Made by a program: the position numbers and the translations under genes. This document shows, in pieces, positions 20,401 to 30,400 of a DNA stretch of 32,500 bases. The stretch lies in assembly GCA_012295275.1 (NCBI GenBank), contig CM022679.1, forward strand, positions 9,909,669 to 9,942,168. The letters run 5' to 3'. This DNA comes from Chrysomallon squamiferum. Its lineage: Eukaryota; Mollusca; Gastropoda; Neomphalida; Peltospiridae. Each line of letters begins with the position of its first letter. Positions within the stretch are counted from its first letter, which is position 1. The notes beneath the pieces are model-generated. The model was not told the DNA's origin. It saw only the letters and a list, made by a program, of their open reading frames with translations, and did not search any database.

Positions 20401-22091
20401 TTTCAAGCAAATACATACATAAAAAATGGAAACACATAAACCACAATATTGATATAACGAGAAAAACAGTAAATCAATATTACTGAACAACTGAAAAATA
20501 ATTGCACTTTTATAAAAAAAAAAAAAAAAATTTAAACCAAAATACAATTTATTTTAAAAATGGCAACAAAATGAATGTCAAAACTGTTCTTGAAATGATC
20601 ATGTAATTATTGTAATTCTTTCTACACTTTATATTTAACCTTCATAGATTCAGTTAATCTAATCTCATCACTAATCACAAACTCTGAAATAATCATTTCT
20701 AGAACAACTTTTGGGTTCAGTTACAAAAATTTTAAAAAGAAAAAGAAATTAGAAAAAAAAAAAAAAAATGTTGAATTGATAACTGTTAAAATGCAGAACA
20801 ATACCATTTCAAAAGAAAGAAAACAAGAACAATAATCAACATGCCTCCACTTAAATTAAATGAAATAACCGTTCATAAACTAATATAGACTGGCTCATTA
20901 TTTCCAAAAGCAGAAAATAAATATATCTTGAATAATTAACTGTAATGTATTGGTTTTGATTAGGTAAGAAAGCTTATCAGCAGCATACTACATACTGTTG
21001 GCAATAGGTTCCCATTACTAAAGATTATAATTTACAACTAGATATCTCTTGCTTACTGTGAGTAAAAGCTAACACTGGTTTTAATATTAACAGACTTTCA
21101 ATTACTGGATTTAATATTAATGATAATAGACTATAGCATGTTAGTAGACTCTGACTGAACCAGCGTATAAAAGAACTAGCACACACTTTCAAGGTTTACC
21201 TAAATGATCAAATACAAAAATTATTTTGTAGAGTCTTGACTCAGCATACAAAAAATTATATGTTAATAATAGCTGTAAAGAATTACTGATAGTTTGTTTA
21301 TAGAAAATTTTGTCATCTTTGTTTAATGAAAACTGTTTTTAATGTGAAATCCTTATTCTTAAAATGTTGGAACTATACTAAAATAAATACTAATATAAAA
21401 GCAACTTATTTATGATAAAAAAAATGTATTAATACATTTTTTTATTAAAAAAAATTGAAACTGACCAATGTAACTAAAACTGAACTATTATTAAACAAAC
21501 AAAATTGTAAATATAAAACATGAATTTTTTTATGATGCATTCCCTAACTAAAAACTGTTAACAATATGAAACACTATGTTAAGACAATAGAGCTACTGAT
21601 TGAAATAAAAAAATGATAATAAAAAATAGAAGATTTTAGTAAATTCTGTTGATAGCAACAATATAAACTATTCATTCCTGCTGTATACCTGAGAGACTGG
21701 TTCAGAGACAGTTTCCTGAAAAGTTGTCAAAAAATCCCTGAATATTTGTTAATTAACAATGCAAAATTTTCATGTCCCCACACATTCATCAAAATAATTT
21801 TTAAATATTCCAAAATTAAAAAAAAAAAAAAAAAAAAAACATAAAATACAACGTTAATCATTTTCAGAATGTAAACAACTGTGCATAGGGTTTCAGAATT
21901 ATTAAGAGAAATGTCTTTCTTTCAATGAGCACAAAATCATTACAAATTATTAATAAATAGGCACAAAGCTTGATCTATATTTACAATTTGAATCAAAACC
22001 ATATCTGCAATGAAGTCTATTCATACAGTGACACTAACAAATATTTTTTGTTTTAATTTTAGACATCATGTAAGAATATAATTATGTTCTG

Positions 22092-22124
<33 letters not shown>

Positions 22125-25100
22125 GGAAAGTAAAATAGATAAATTAGAGCTGTAGAATTGATCTTTGTAACATGTGCAGTGTTAAAAGGTAATTAAAGGT
22201 GTCAAATTGAATTGTATCTTATTTAGTTATAATCATAGAAGATAAATAATTGGTATGGATCTTTATTTATTAAAATTAGTTAAACCATCAGTAATCTGTT
22301 CAAATTATTAATTAAAATTAGATAATCTTTATTAGAGCTTGAGTATTATTAATAAAAATTAGTTAATTTGTATTAAACCATGATTACTTTATTACTATTA
22401 TTAATTAATATTAGTTAATTTTTATTAAACCTTGAGTAACTTGTTACCATTATTAATTAAAATTAGTTAACTTTTATTAAACCTTGAGTAATTTGTTACT
22501 ATTATTAAAATTAGTTAATTTGTATTAAACATTGAGTAATTTGTTACTATTATTAATTAAAATCAATTAATTTTTATTAAACTATGTGTAAATTGTTACT
22601 ATTATTAAAATTAGTTAATTTGTATTAAACATTGAGTAATTTGTTACTATTATTAATTAAAATTAGTTAATTTTTATTAAACCATGTGTAAATTGTTACT
22701 ATTATTAATTAAAATTAGTTAATTTGTATTAAACCTTGAGTAATTTGTTACTATTATTAATTAAAATTAGTTAATTTGTATTAAACCTTGAGTAATTTGT
22801 TACTATTATTAATTAAAATCAGTTAATTTTTATTAAACCATGTGTAAATTGTTACTATTATTAATTAAAATTAGTTAATTTTAATTTAAACCATGTGTAA
22901 TTTGTTACTATTATTAATTAAAATTAGTTAATTTAATTTAAACCATCTGTAATTTGTTACTATTATTAATTAAAATTAGTTAATTTAATTTAAACCATCT
23001 GTAATTAAAACATACATATTCATTAAAACACCTAATGTTCTATACAAGGATGAATGACTGGTAGTTTAACAACACCTGAACACATTTTCTATTAATGGTT
23101 AATGGTATCAAACATTTCTTCTTGTTTTTTCTTGTTTTTTTTTTTCTTTTTTATGCAATTGTGACATAATGGAAGTAACCTCTATCATCACTCAGTAAGA
23201 TACCTTTATCAAATTAGCAGCATGAAATATTTTAAAATACATCTTCCCATAAACTTAATGTATAAAATGTGTCATAGGGCATTTTGATCAAAAATTACAA
23301 ATCAAAAATTTAAAAAACACCTATCTAATTCTTTCAACTTAACCAAATCAGTAATAAACTATAACATAATAAAGTTATTAAACTCAATATCTGCTCAAAG
23401 AAACTCCCAAATAAGTAACTGAAAAATAAATTCAAGTGTCATCTGATATGATACATTTTCTTCCTTCATTTATATACAAACTAAAACTAAGGCAGTAATA
23501 AAAATTAGAAATAATATGTCTATTTCTAAACATACACAGAATTAGTCTTAATCAAGATAATATAATAAGGTCAGAAATATAAAAAAAATATATATATACA
23601 TGGATTTTCTTTAAAGTATATAATAAAATCTGTTGTTGTTATGTAAGATGATGAATGAGCAATAAAAAGAATCAAAATAACAATAGTAATGCTAAATTTC
23701 ATCAAATTTACATGCAAACTGATAGCCAAAGTATTTGAAGATACTTTTATATTAAATTTATTTTATGAGAGTACAACAGTAAACCAAGCCCAGAGCAACC
23801 TCATAAACTAATTACTGAACAATTAAATTTTTTTAAGTTGTCTAATTATAATATTTTAATTAAGTCATACTAATAAACATAGATTAAACTTAATGAAAAC
23901 AATAATATAAAAGTGTCCAATATGAATAAATGGTAAAAATATAAAATTTCAAAAGAACATATTTTTTTTTTTTTTTTTATTTTACTGGCTGAACAACTAA
24001 ATGAATGTAGTTGTTTTTGGGGTGGTTTTTTTTTATTGTTCTTGGGGATTTTTTATTATTTTTTTATTTTTTTTTTAAATATAAAAAGAAAGATATTTTA
24101 CCTTTAACAGAGACTGACAAGAAGCAGGCATTTTCTGCCGGACACTAATGTTTTCAACAGACGGTCGCATGGCGTCTGCTATGATCTGCATGTACAACTT
24201 CATTTCAGTTTCCTCAAGAGACTCTGTCATGTTCTTCACATTGGCAGATTTCAGTTTCCCACGATAAGGTTTGAATTTCCTTCTTCTTCTCTCTTTTACA
24301 TCCTCCTACCAAATAAATATTAGATGATAAATTAAAATTTGAAATTTTACAGTATGATTGTGTTTGCAAGTTTTTATTATCATTATTTTTAAATTGCTCT
24401 TTCATTAGTATATTGAGGAAACTTATTTGATAGAGACAATTTAAGAAATAATTAAAATCACATGAAAAAAAAATGAAGATGGTTTTTTGTTTTGTTTTCA
24501 TGTTTTTTAATATATATATATATAATAGTAATAATAATTATTTAACTATAATATTATTTGTTTAAATATCAAGAGAACAAAATTGTAGTAAAAAAAAAAA
24601 TGCATTTGAATTTACAAACCATAAAGTCATGAAAATTACACTTTTAAACAATTTTGTCTTATTGTATTGGATTGTGATATTTTTTAATCTGATGTTATTT
24701 TCAAAGTGTCACTGACCAGTTTGGTTTCAGATGTCATTTCCTCTTCCTGTTCTTCTGGTTCTGGTTCCGGTTCTGCTTCTTCAGTGTCTGAAACTTTGTC
24801 TTCCAACTCTGGCTCTTCTTCTTCACCAATTAAAATCTCCTCACTGGGAAAATAATTTTAAAAATAAATAAATATAAAATTAAAAAAAATGTTCCACTCA
24901 TCTCATACATTCTTCCATCCAAAATAAAAACAAAAACAATAAAGAACTTTTTTACAGAATTATTACAAAAAATGAATTCAGTAAATTATTGAGAACATGA
25001 TGGGTACAGATCCTATACCATCCCTAACTGATTCTATAAATAAAGGTAATTCGTTGACCAAAATATACCTGCCTGTCTATTAGCTATAAAATAAGGGCCA

Positions 25101-26352
25101 ACGTTACAGTTGCTAATAGATTTCAGTAACTTTTACAAATCGGAAATTTATATGTACTGTTATTTTTATTCAGTATGAAATAAATGGAATACCTTGATTT
25201 TTCTTCTATGACATCCTGGAACTCTGGTTCTTCTGGGATGGCCTCAACAGGAGGAGTAAGGTATGATTTTGGAACTGCTCCTTGGGCCCAGCAGTCAGTC
25301 ATTGCAGGATCAGGCTCTGAATTAAATAAACACACATAATAAAATAAACAAAACACTGAATACTTGAAAGAGAATATGGCCACAAGAAAATGTGGATGAT
25401 ATGATTTCAAATCAGCTGAAATTATATTTTCTGAAAATGTTATGATTGTTGTTCTCTAATTGAAATGTTATTCATAACGCTGTTTTCACAAAATAATATT
25501 TTAATGGTTGACAGTGTTTTTATTCTGATAAAATTATTAAAGAGACATGTAGTGGAATGGGAAATGTCCCAATAATCACACAAACATGGATGATTCTACA
25601 ACTCATCAATGTCCTCTTTAAGTTGCTCAGACCAATGATCTACAGCACATTTCATTAGCCTCGCTTCAGTTTCTAACCTCCTATGATTCTAAGTGTCAGT
25701 AAATAAAAATAATTTTATGATCTGTACCTTCATCTGGCAACCATCCAGGATCTGTGATTGCTTCCAATTCTCCTTCATCACGAGACAGAAACTGCCACTA
25801 GAAGAAAATATTAAAATAGGTTTAATTAAATGATTTTAACATAAAGCCAGTAATGAATTGTATACTTTAAAGTGTCTGTAGTAAACACTAATAGTATGTA
25901 TATCAAATGAAATGAAATTCTTCTAAACTATTTCTAATTAGAACATGAAATTAACATTAATAATTAAATACTGAATGAAAAGTAGATATGTTTTAATTTC
26001 TGGCTAATTAATTATTTTTTATTACAATTTTTTATTTGTTTGTTTGTTTTGTTTCATTTCTTTTCCTCAGTATATGTAATAAAATATTTTATATTATCTA
26101 AAACGTTTACTGTTTACATTACCTCGATAATCTGCAAAATTGCATCCTTGGCTTGTGTAATTGTGAATGGCAAAAGCTGGCTTTCAATGTAGTTGTCATA
26201 AATGGTTACCATAGCATGGTCAACAACTTCTTCAATCATATCAATGACAAAATCTTCTGAACTGTCATGATCCAGCATAAGATACCTGAATGAAAAATGA
26301 TAAAATGTTAGAAAATTTTGTGTGAAAATCTAAACACTATGTATATTAAAAT

Positions 26353-26433
<81 letters not shown>

Positions 26434-26567
26434 TATTATTTTGTTTTGTCTTACCAGTCATGTTCATTGAATTTTCCAGGAACAATTTCATGAGCTATTA
26501 CCGGTGTCTGTGATGCTGGTGGCTTTCCCTTATCAGCTCTCGATTTAGTTACAGCTGCCCTCGACAT
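15752..26567 (-). CDS. C2orf81-like: C2orf81-like protein, 12 exons, complete
   Basis: Twelve exons joined on the minus strand give 473 codons including stop (472 residues) with consistent phases throughout. Recognised against vertebrate C2orf81 by PFTITQAKDAILQIIEWQFL followed by SRDEGE (residues ~75-103), TDCWAQGAVP (~122-131), VVKLDPEKLPNH (~299-310) and MEISPGVIVKEGNRV (~389-403). The centre is acidic (Glu/Pro-rich, ~159-199), then strongly basic (KERRRRKFK, ~203-211); the C-terminus is proline-rich (PPLPPIVPHPP). No signal peptide or membrane helix is seen. The molecular function of this family is not established. Its head-to-head neighbour is a centriolar/ciliary gene, so a ciliary or sperm role is a fair guess only. 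One intron holds a LINE ORF1 fragment that could act as an alternative last exon. Confidence 0.87.
15951..16310. other. Intron sequence with (AAAT)n
   Basis: An (AAAT)n array at about 15,951-15,978 and AT-rich sequence. AATAAA on the minus strand at 16,190-16,195, about 115 nt past the ORF1-fragment stop, could end an alternative transcript. Confidence 0.5.
16311..17051 (-). mobile_element. LINE ORF1 fragment, open reading frame retained
   Basis: A 246-codon open segment ending in TAA at 16313-16311. It has a predicted coiled-coil stretch (FDDVKNELYYLRQENEYMKT, KIDKLEN), then SRRENLLFFGLPE, ISIDRAHRLNTRSNPRPILV, KFSNFKDKTKVLEMF, VSEDFSARVRQARRCLTPYL and YDKLFIDG. That order is typical of the L1-ORF1p-like RRM protein of non-LTR retrotransposons, which binds RNA as a trimer. 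No ORF2 (endonuclease or reverse transcriptase), target-site duplication or poly-A tail was seen, so it is an isolated piece. Base composition is visibly less AT-rich than the intron around it. The open segment can be extended upstream to a Met at 17084, but those 11 codons look like intron (NCCCYFICQ). Confidence 0.85.
17052..18121 (-). other. Intron 11 of the C2orf81-like gene, upstream part
   Basis: T-rich and A-rich tracts, a (CA)n at 17,392-17,438 and TGTG-rich sequence at 17,740-17,810. No exon with family similarity. Confidence 0.65.
17392..17438. repeat. (CA)n microsatellite
   Basis: About 23 CA units. The overlapping minus-strand frame with poly-VC is an artefact of it. Confidence 0.97.
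18122..18193 (-). CDS. C2orf81-like: C2orf81-like exon 11
   Basis: 24 codons (386-409): IEAMEISPGVIVKEGNRVKK then GPGR. The L/I-x-PGV motif matches the family. Ends in phase 0 at AGA|GTAAGT, a strong donor. Confidence 0.9.
18194..18794 (-). other. Intron 10 of the C2orf81-like gene
   Basis: A poly-T run at 18,328-18,352, otherwise unremarkable AT-rich DNA. Nothing else seen. Confidence 0.7.
18795..18859 (-). CDS. C2orf81-like: C2orf81-like exon 10
   Basis: Residues 364-385, ARLSKTTKSFHQPTMTSLPP. A short, weakly conserved linker found by strong splice sites (TTTACAG and CTG|GTTAGT) and matching phase. Confidence 0.82.
18860..19166 (-). other. Intron 9 of the C2orf81-like gene
   Basis: A short (CA)n at about 18,891-18,909 and a poly-T at 19,138-19,152. 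Nothing else seen. Confidence 0.7.
19167..19324 (-). CDS. C2orf81-like: C2orf81-like exon 9
   Basis: Residues 311-363: RVKVKYHVIDPSVELAQGRL, then a basic Ser/Thr-rich part (TAKPTRTNLRKSAVSSEASS). Acceptor TTCCAG, donor CAG|GTATTT. Confidence 0.9.
19325..19896 (-). other. Intron 8 of the C2orf81-like gene
   Basis: AT-rich sequence without recognised elements. Confidence 0.7.
19897..20000 (-). CDS. C2orf81-like: C2orf81-like exon 8
   Basis: Residues 277-310 with DEMGNVVSVVKLDPEKLPNH. The LDPxxLP motif is shared with vertebrate C2orf81. Acceptor TTTGCAG, donor CAG|GTGAGT. Confidence 0.9.
20001..21688 (-). other. Intron 7 of the C2orf81-like gene
   Basis: AT-rich, with short CACA/CATA runs at 20,275-20,370 and A-runs at 20,513-20,530 and 20,752-20,768. 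No exon found. Confidence 0.65.
21689..21715 (-). CDS. C2orf81-like: C2orf81-like exon 7, 27-nt microexon
   Basis: Nine codons, ETVSEPVSQ, between TTTTCAG and CAG|GTATAC, phase 0 at both ends, so it can be included or skipped without changing frame. It lies 2.4 kb from exon 6. Supported by splice signals and phase, not by family similarity. Confidence 0.6.
21716..24101 (-). other. Intron 6 of the C2orf81-like gene (2.4 kb)
   Basis: Contains A-runs (21,819-21,839; 22,093-22,121), the ~52-bp minisatellite described separately and T-rich sequence at 23,950-24,080. No exon found. Confidence 0.65.
22260..23006. repeat. Minisatellite, ~52-bp unit, about 14 copies
   Basis: Each unit contains variants of ATTAGTTAATTT, TTTATTAAACC, TTGAGTAATTTG and TTACTATTATTAATTAAA. 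Unit types differ at fixed places (CTTGAG, ATTGAG, CATGTG, CATCTG) and partly alternate, suggesting a higher-order pattern. Some units lack ATTA before AAATTAG, giving 48-bp forms. Edge units at the low end are more diverged. Confidence 0.92.
24102..24305 (-). CDS. C2orf81-like: C2orf81-like exon 6 (basic)
   Basis: 68 whole codons (residues 200-267) starting EDVKERRRRKFKPYRGKLK, a possible nuclear or nucleic-acid/microtubule binding basic patch. Acceptor GGTAG, donor AAG|GTAAAA. Confidence 0.88.
24306..24716 (-). other. Intron 5 of the C2orf81-like gene
   Basis: AT-rich with a small (TA)n at about 24,512. A minus-strand frame of 95 codons starting here reads exon 6 in the wrong phase and is not a gene. 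Confidence 0.7.
24717..24843 (-). CDS. C2orf81-like: C2orf81-like exon 5 (acidic)
   Basis: Residues 157-199, Glu-rich (GEEEEPELED, EPEPEPEEQEEEM). Probably disordered. Acceptor TTCCCAG, donor CTG|GTCAGT. Confidence 0.88.
24844..25192 (-). other. Intron 4 of the C2orf81-like gene
   Basis: AT-rich; nothing recognised. Confidence 0.7.
25193..25316 (-). CDS. C2orf81-like: C2orf81-like exon 4
   Basis: Residues 116-156 with DPAMTDCWAQGAVPKSYLTP. DxWAQGxVP is a family hallmark. Ends EFQDVIEEKS, donor AG|GTATTC. Confidence 0.92.
25317..25727 (-). other. Intron 3 of the C2orf81-like gene
   Basis: AT-rich; nothing recognised. Confidence 0.7.
25728..25797 (-). CDS. C2orf81-like: C2orf81-like exon 3
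   Basis: Residues 93-115: WQFLSRDEGELEAITDPGWL then PDE. It continues the conserved block and matches the family's ARDEGE and DP-W pattern. Confidence 0.92.
25798..26122 (-). other. Intron 2 of the C2orf81-like gene
   Basis: AT-rich with a TTTG tetranucleotide run near 26,035. Nothing else. Confidence 0.7.
26123..26285 (-). CDS. C2orf81-like: C2orf81-like exon 2 (conserved helix)
   Basis: Residues 39-92, a predicted helical block with DMIEEVVDHAM and QLLPFTITQAKDAILQIIE, the best conserved part of the family. Acceptor TTCAG, donor GAG|GTAATG. Confidence 0.92.
26357..26430. repeat. (TC)n microsatellite
   Basis: 37 TC units in intron 1 of the C2orf81-like gene. It occupies nearly half of that 169-bp intron (GA-rich in transcript sense). 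Confidence 0.98.
26455..26567 (-). CDS. C2orf81-like: C2orf81-like exon 1 (start codon)
   Basis: ATG at 26567-26565 with A at -3 (AAACATG). Residues 1-37 plus TG of Trp38: MSRAAVTKSRADKGKPP... and IVPGKFNEHD, which match the family N-terminus (basic TKS-A-K, then IVPG). Donor TG|GTAAGA. Confidence 0.88.
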
Positions 26568-26800
26568 GTTTCAATATTTGTTATAGAATTTGGTTTGAAA
26601 TATAAACAAGCCTAAAATCACCGATGATTTTTAATATCCTTTACCATTACTTGGTACAGACAGTATATCCATTATTTTTTGTAACATTTGAACATCTTAT
26701 TCTGGTGCAAGATTGCACTTAAATCTTGCAATAAAAAACATTCCTCAGAAAGTGGGAGATTCACTAGCTAAAGTTTATTTCAGTTCTACCGGATGTTATC

Positions 26801-26813
26801 GTTTCTAGGAGAC
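26801..26813. promoter_or_regulatory. RFX X-box-like motif
   Basis: GTTTCT-A-GGAGAC fits the published X-box form RYYNYY-N(1-3)-RRNRAC on both strands, being nearly palindromic. RFX factors drive ciliary genes through such sites. It lies 234 bp from the C2orf81-like ATG. The consensus is loose, so chance is possible. Confidence 0.4.
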
Positions 26814-26961
26814 TCAAATGATCTCGCTTGGATGTTAATAAGTATATATTTTTGATTTAAGTACTAAATAGCAAAACATGAAATTTTTTTTTAAAATATA
26901 GCAAAACAATTGTAAAAAGGTCAATTATAAAATAATTTCATTCAGATATAATATTTGTAAA

Positions 26962-26969
26962 TCACGTGA
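26962..26969. promoter_or_regulatory. TCACGTGA E-box palindrome
   Basis: A perfect 8-bp palindrome of the class bound by USF or MiT/TFE bHLH-zip factors. A single occurrence, so functional status is unknown. Confidence 0.35.
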
Positions 26970-27358
26970 CCGTAATTTCAGTCGCTTGTTTGGATTTGTT
27001 TTTAATAATAATTATATTTTTACATATAATTCATATGTTGACGTAATACTTTAGGTTATATCAGGTATTTTTAAAAATATTATAGCATTTATTTACTTCA
27101 GATTACTTTTGCTATTATTTTACATATATAGCACTCTTAAGTAATTTGGAAATGGCATTTGGTTGAAGGTGACAACATATTGTCGACGGTTTCTTGAAAT
27201 CGTTATGTGTCTATATCTTTTGGTATAAATAACATATGTTTTGCATAATCCAGTGACCTCGTTTGTTTCTGTTTGATTGTTTATAATTTTTTCACTTATT
27301 TAATATCTCTGATATCTCTGATATTCAGGAGGAACCGAAACAATCCAAGAACTACAAA

Positions 27359-27422
27359 ATGCAAGGATTGGTTTTGAAACACGACAGCAATAGATACAGC
27401 GTGCCAGCTAGTTACAGAAATG
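27359..27422 (+). CDS. ENKD1: ENKD1-like exon 1 (first in-frame ATG)
   Basis: The exon proper begins at 27,329 after GATATTCAG and is open in frame from there (EEPKQSKNYK); the first ATG is at 27,359 with A at -3. It encodes MQGLVLKHDSNRYSVPASYR plus N. In family alignments from memory MQGLVL corresponds to an internal LLQLEGISL, so this may not be the true start. Confidence 0.7.
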
Positions 27423-30400
27423 GTAGGGAAACTTTGGCTAAATTGTTTTAGTTTTTAATTTATTTAAAATATTGATATTTGAAAAACATTTATATTTTAA
27501 GTGAGTATAAGTCTTTAAATGCAAACATTACTGCAAATTCTTACATTATTAACTTTGGTAAGTATAGAAACTGGTAATTATTTTCCTCAATAATATAACT
27601 GATTACAGATTATAATATGAATGGCCATGCTTGTTGATGAAAATGATGCATTTATAAATGCACCTCATTAATCATATCAGTCAAAGTTATATTGATTATG
27701 TTTAAATATACCACCAAAAAATCAAAACCAGTTAGTATTACAATAATTACATACTTTATGTTTTTTTATTACTGTAATATTGCCTAGCTTATTATTTTAA
27801 TACAACTAAGAATAATGATATAACAGCTAAAACTGACAATTAATAGATTTTAAATATTAAACTTTAAGATGCAACTTTGTTGCATTATCATATGCTGAAT
27901 TAAATTTTTCAGATTTCAAAACAAAAGACCATTTAAGAGAAAATGTGCGCCGCATGCGACAGATTCAGAGACTGAGTAAAAACGAGAACAAGAAGCTCAG
28001 CAGCCTGTAAAGGGTATTTGGAAGTCAGAAAAATATGCAACAGTCGAATCACGCATTAAAGTAGAAATAGAGGTAGTGTATAATAAGATATATGTGTGTG
28101 TGTGTGTGTGTGTCTCTGTCACAGTGGCAATCACTAAAAATTGAAAGCTTATTATGTTGTAGTTAGATTTCAAATACAAAGTACAATGATAATTCCAAAT
28201 CAGTAAAAACAGTAACCAGTAATAATAAAATAATTAATTATTTAAAGCACACTAAAGATTGTTTATAATTTCTTTACCCTAATTTAATTCAGTTTAAAAA
28301 TGTTTCGTTAATTCTTTTTTTGTTTCTTTTGACAAAAGTACTTTATTTTTATAACCATTTTGTGTAGGAAATTACTGTGATTTAAACTATATAATTAATT
28401 AACTTATTCTTTTTTATATATGTAACAGAAACCTCCACAAACTCCACGACCAAGTTCGGCAACATTCCTGCGAGCACATTCTCGGGCGGGACCTCCAGTA
28501 AAACTAGAGTCACGCCCCTGCACTCCTGACCCATCTGATAAAACCACTGTCCCACCGGCTACCACTGCCACGAATGTAAGAGTTAAAATATATGTATTTT
28601 TAGTCAGTGATTTTAAAATATTTTACATAAATATATTTTTTAGTGATTTTAAAATATTTTACATAAATATATTATTAGTCAGTGATTTTATATTAAAAGT
28701 GTTTTACATATATATGTATTGGTCAATTATTATATATTAAAATATTTGACACACATTTAGTCAGTAATATTATATTAAAATGCTTTACATATATATTTTT
28801 AGAAAATGATTTTGTTTATATATTTTTTAGAGTCCATTTTTAAAATCCATCTTTGACTTTTTGTTTATAGCAGAAGATCCTTCACAAAAACACTTACTCA
28901 TTTTGAAAAACAAACCCATAAACCTTTGATTTAAAAAAAATTTGTATCTTACATATATGTTCCTCCTGTTCATTACATCACTGATTTACAGCAATGAAGA
29001 TAAGTAAATTCCAGTCAAATTATTAAATATTTCTTCACATAATTAAAATATTTCTGTACTGAGCAGTTCAAGTGTAATGATTAACAGTATTTGTTTAATT
29101 TTCAGGTAAAGCTCATACGTCATGACATAGACTTCATCAAGCTGAATGGCAAATGTGCCAAGCATGCAGCAATTCCCCGAGCACGAAGTATGACGTCTTT
29201 GGATGAAGTGAAAAAGAAAGAATTGGAGTCGTACAGGTCTCATGAATTTGGAGAAGTCCCAAAATAGTAAGTTATTTGATAGGATATCTTAGATTTCAGG
29301 AAATTGAGAAAGATGTCACTTTAGTTTTCATTTTTGACATGTGATGTATTTTTTTTATTATTTTAAGAAAACATTTTAAAAATGCTGGATTGATTTGTTC
29401 ATTTATTATATTTTATATGAGTTCATGGACCATTATTTTCATTGATTATTTTGTTTTTTTGATGTTGTTTTATTTTAACATCAGTTTGGAAAGTTATATC
29501 TGAATAGCTGAATACATAGTTTTATTCCTTTGTGCTGATATTTTATTTGTTTCTTTTCAAACATTATCAAAAATTTTCTCTTTCCAGAAACATCAATCAT
29601 TCTAAAATCTGTCTCTTAATTTTTATTTAATTTTTTTTTTTTTTTTTTTTTATTACTGTAGATGCAAACACAGAGCATACGTTAAAATGATTGTGTGTCA
29701 TTAAACTAGTTCATTATATGCACTAATGTCTTTTTAAATTTTAATTTTTAAAAGTCTAAAATGTCGTAAAAATCGTTGGAAGAAGGAAGAAGAGGAGAGG
29801 ATAGCTAACATACCTGATCCGGCAATGCCTCCTGGACACAAAGTGATGCCTAACTCAGAGCGGGAAGAAACACTTTCCCTTCTCAAACAAAGTATGTCAA
29901 CATATTCTTTTTTACTTACTTATTTATTTATTTAATTAAATTCTTCCTTTATGTGTGTGTGTATGTTTATTTGTTTAAGGAATCAGTTTAAATCAAATAA
30001 ATAATTACACTGAATCAATCTTAGATGACCTTTTTCAACACCACTTAGCCACTCAATTTTGGAAAAAAGGTATTAAAATACAACATTCACAAAAATTAAC
30101 TGCTGTCAAGGTTCTATAAAACGGAAAAAGTGTTCCAAAAAGAAACACAATAATAATTTCTTCTATTTTTGTTTTGTTTTAATTAAAATTCTTCACCAAT
30201 AAACATTCACAGAAATTCAGCAATGTAGAGAAATTGAGGCAGAAATGTTTGGAACTACCTTAATATAAAAGAGGAATTTAAAATCTTAAATCAGCAGACT
30301 TGTTTTTTTTGTGTGTGTATGTGTCTTTTTTTTGTATTATTTCTTAAGTGATTTCTCCTTTAATACCTGTATTTGTTTGTTTTTAATTAATAATGATTTT

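Larger units (their letters stand above)
26568..27358. promoter_or_regulatory. Shared divergent promoter interval of the C2orf81-like and ENKD1-like genes
   Basis: The two start codons face away from each other across about 790 bp with no other gene. The interval holds an X-box-like site (26,801-26,813) and TCACGTGA (26,962-26,969). A donor-like CAG|GTATTT at 27,064 and an acceptor GATATTCAG at 27,328 suggest a short 5' leader exon for ENKD1. No clear TATA box was assigned; transcription starts are unknown. Confidence 0.6.

Noticed and set aside
22260-23006. CRISPR-like array
   Set aside because: Units are directly adjacent and vary throughout, with no unique spacers; the host is eukaryotic.
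24214-24501. Minus-strand 95-codon frame
   Set aside because: Reads exon 6 of the C2orf81-like gene in the wrong phase plus intron.
29043-29243. Minus-strand 66-codon frame
   Set aside because: Antisense of ENKD1 exon 4.
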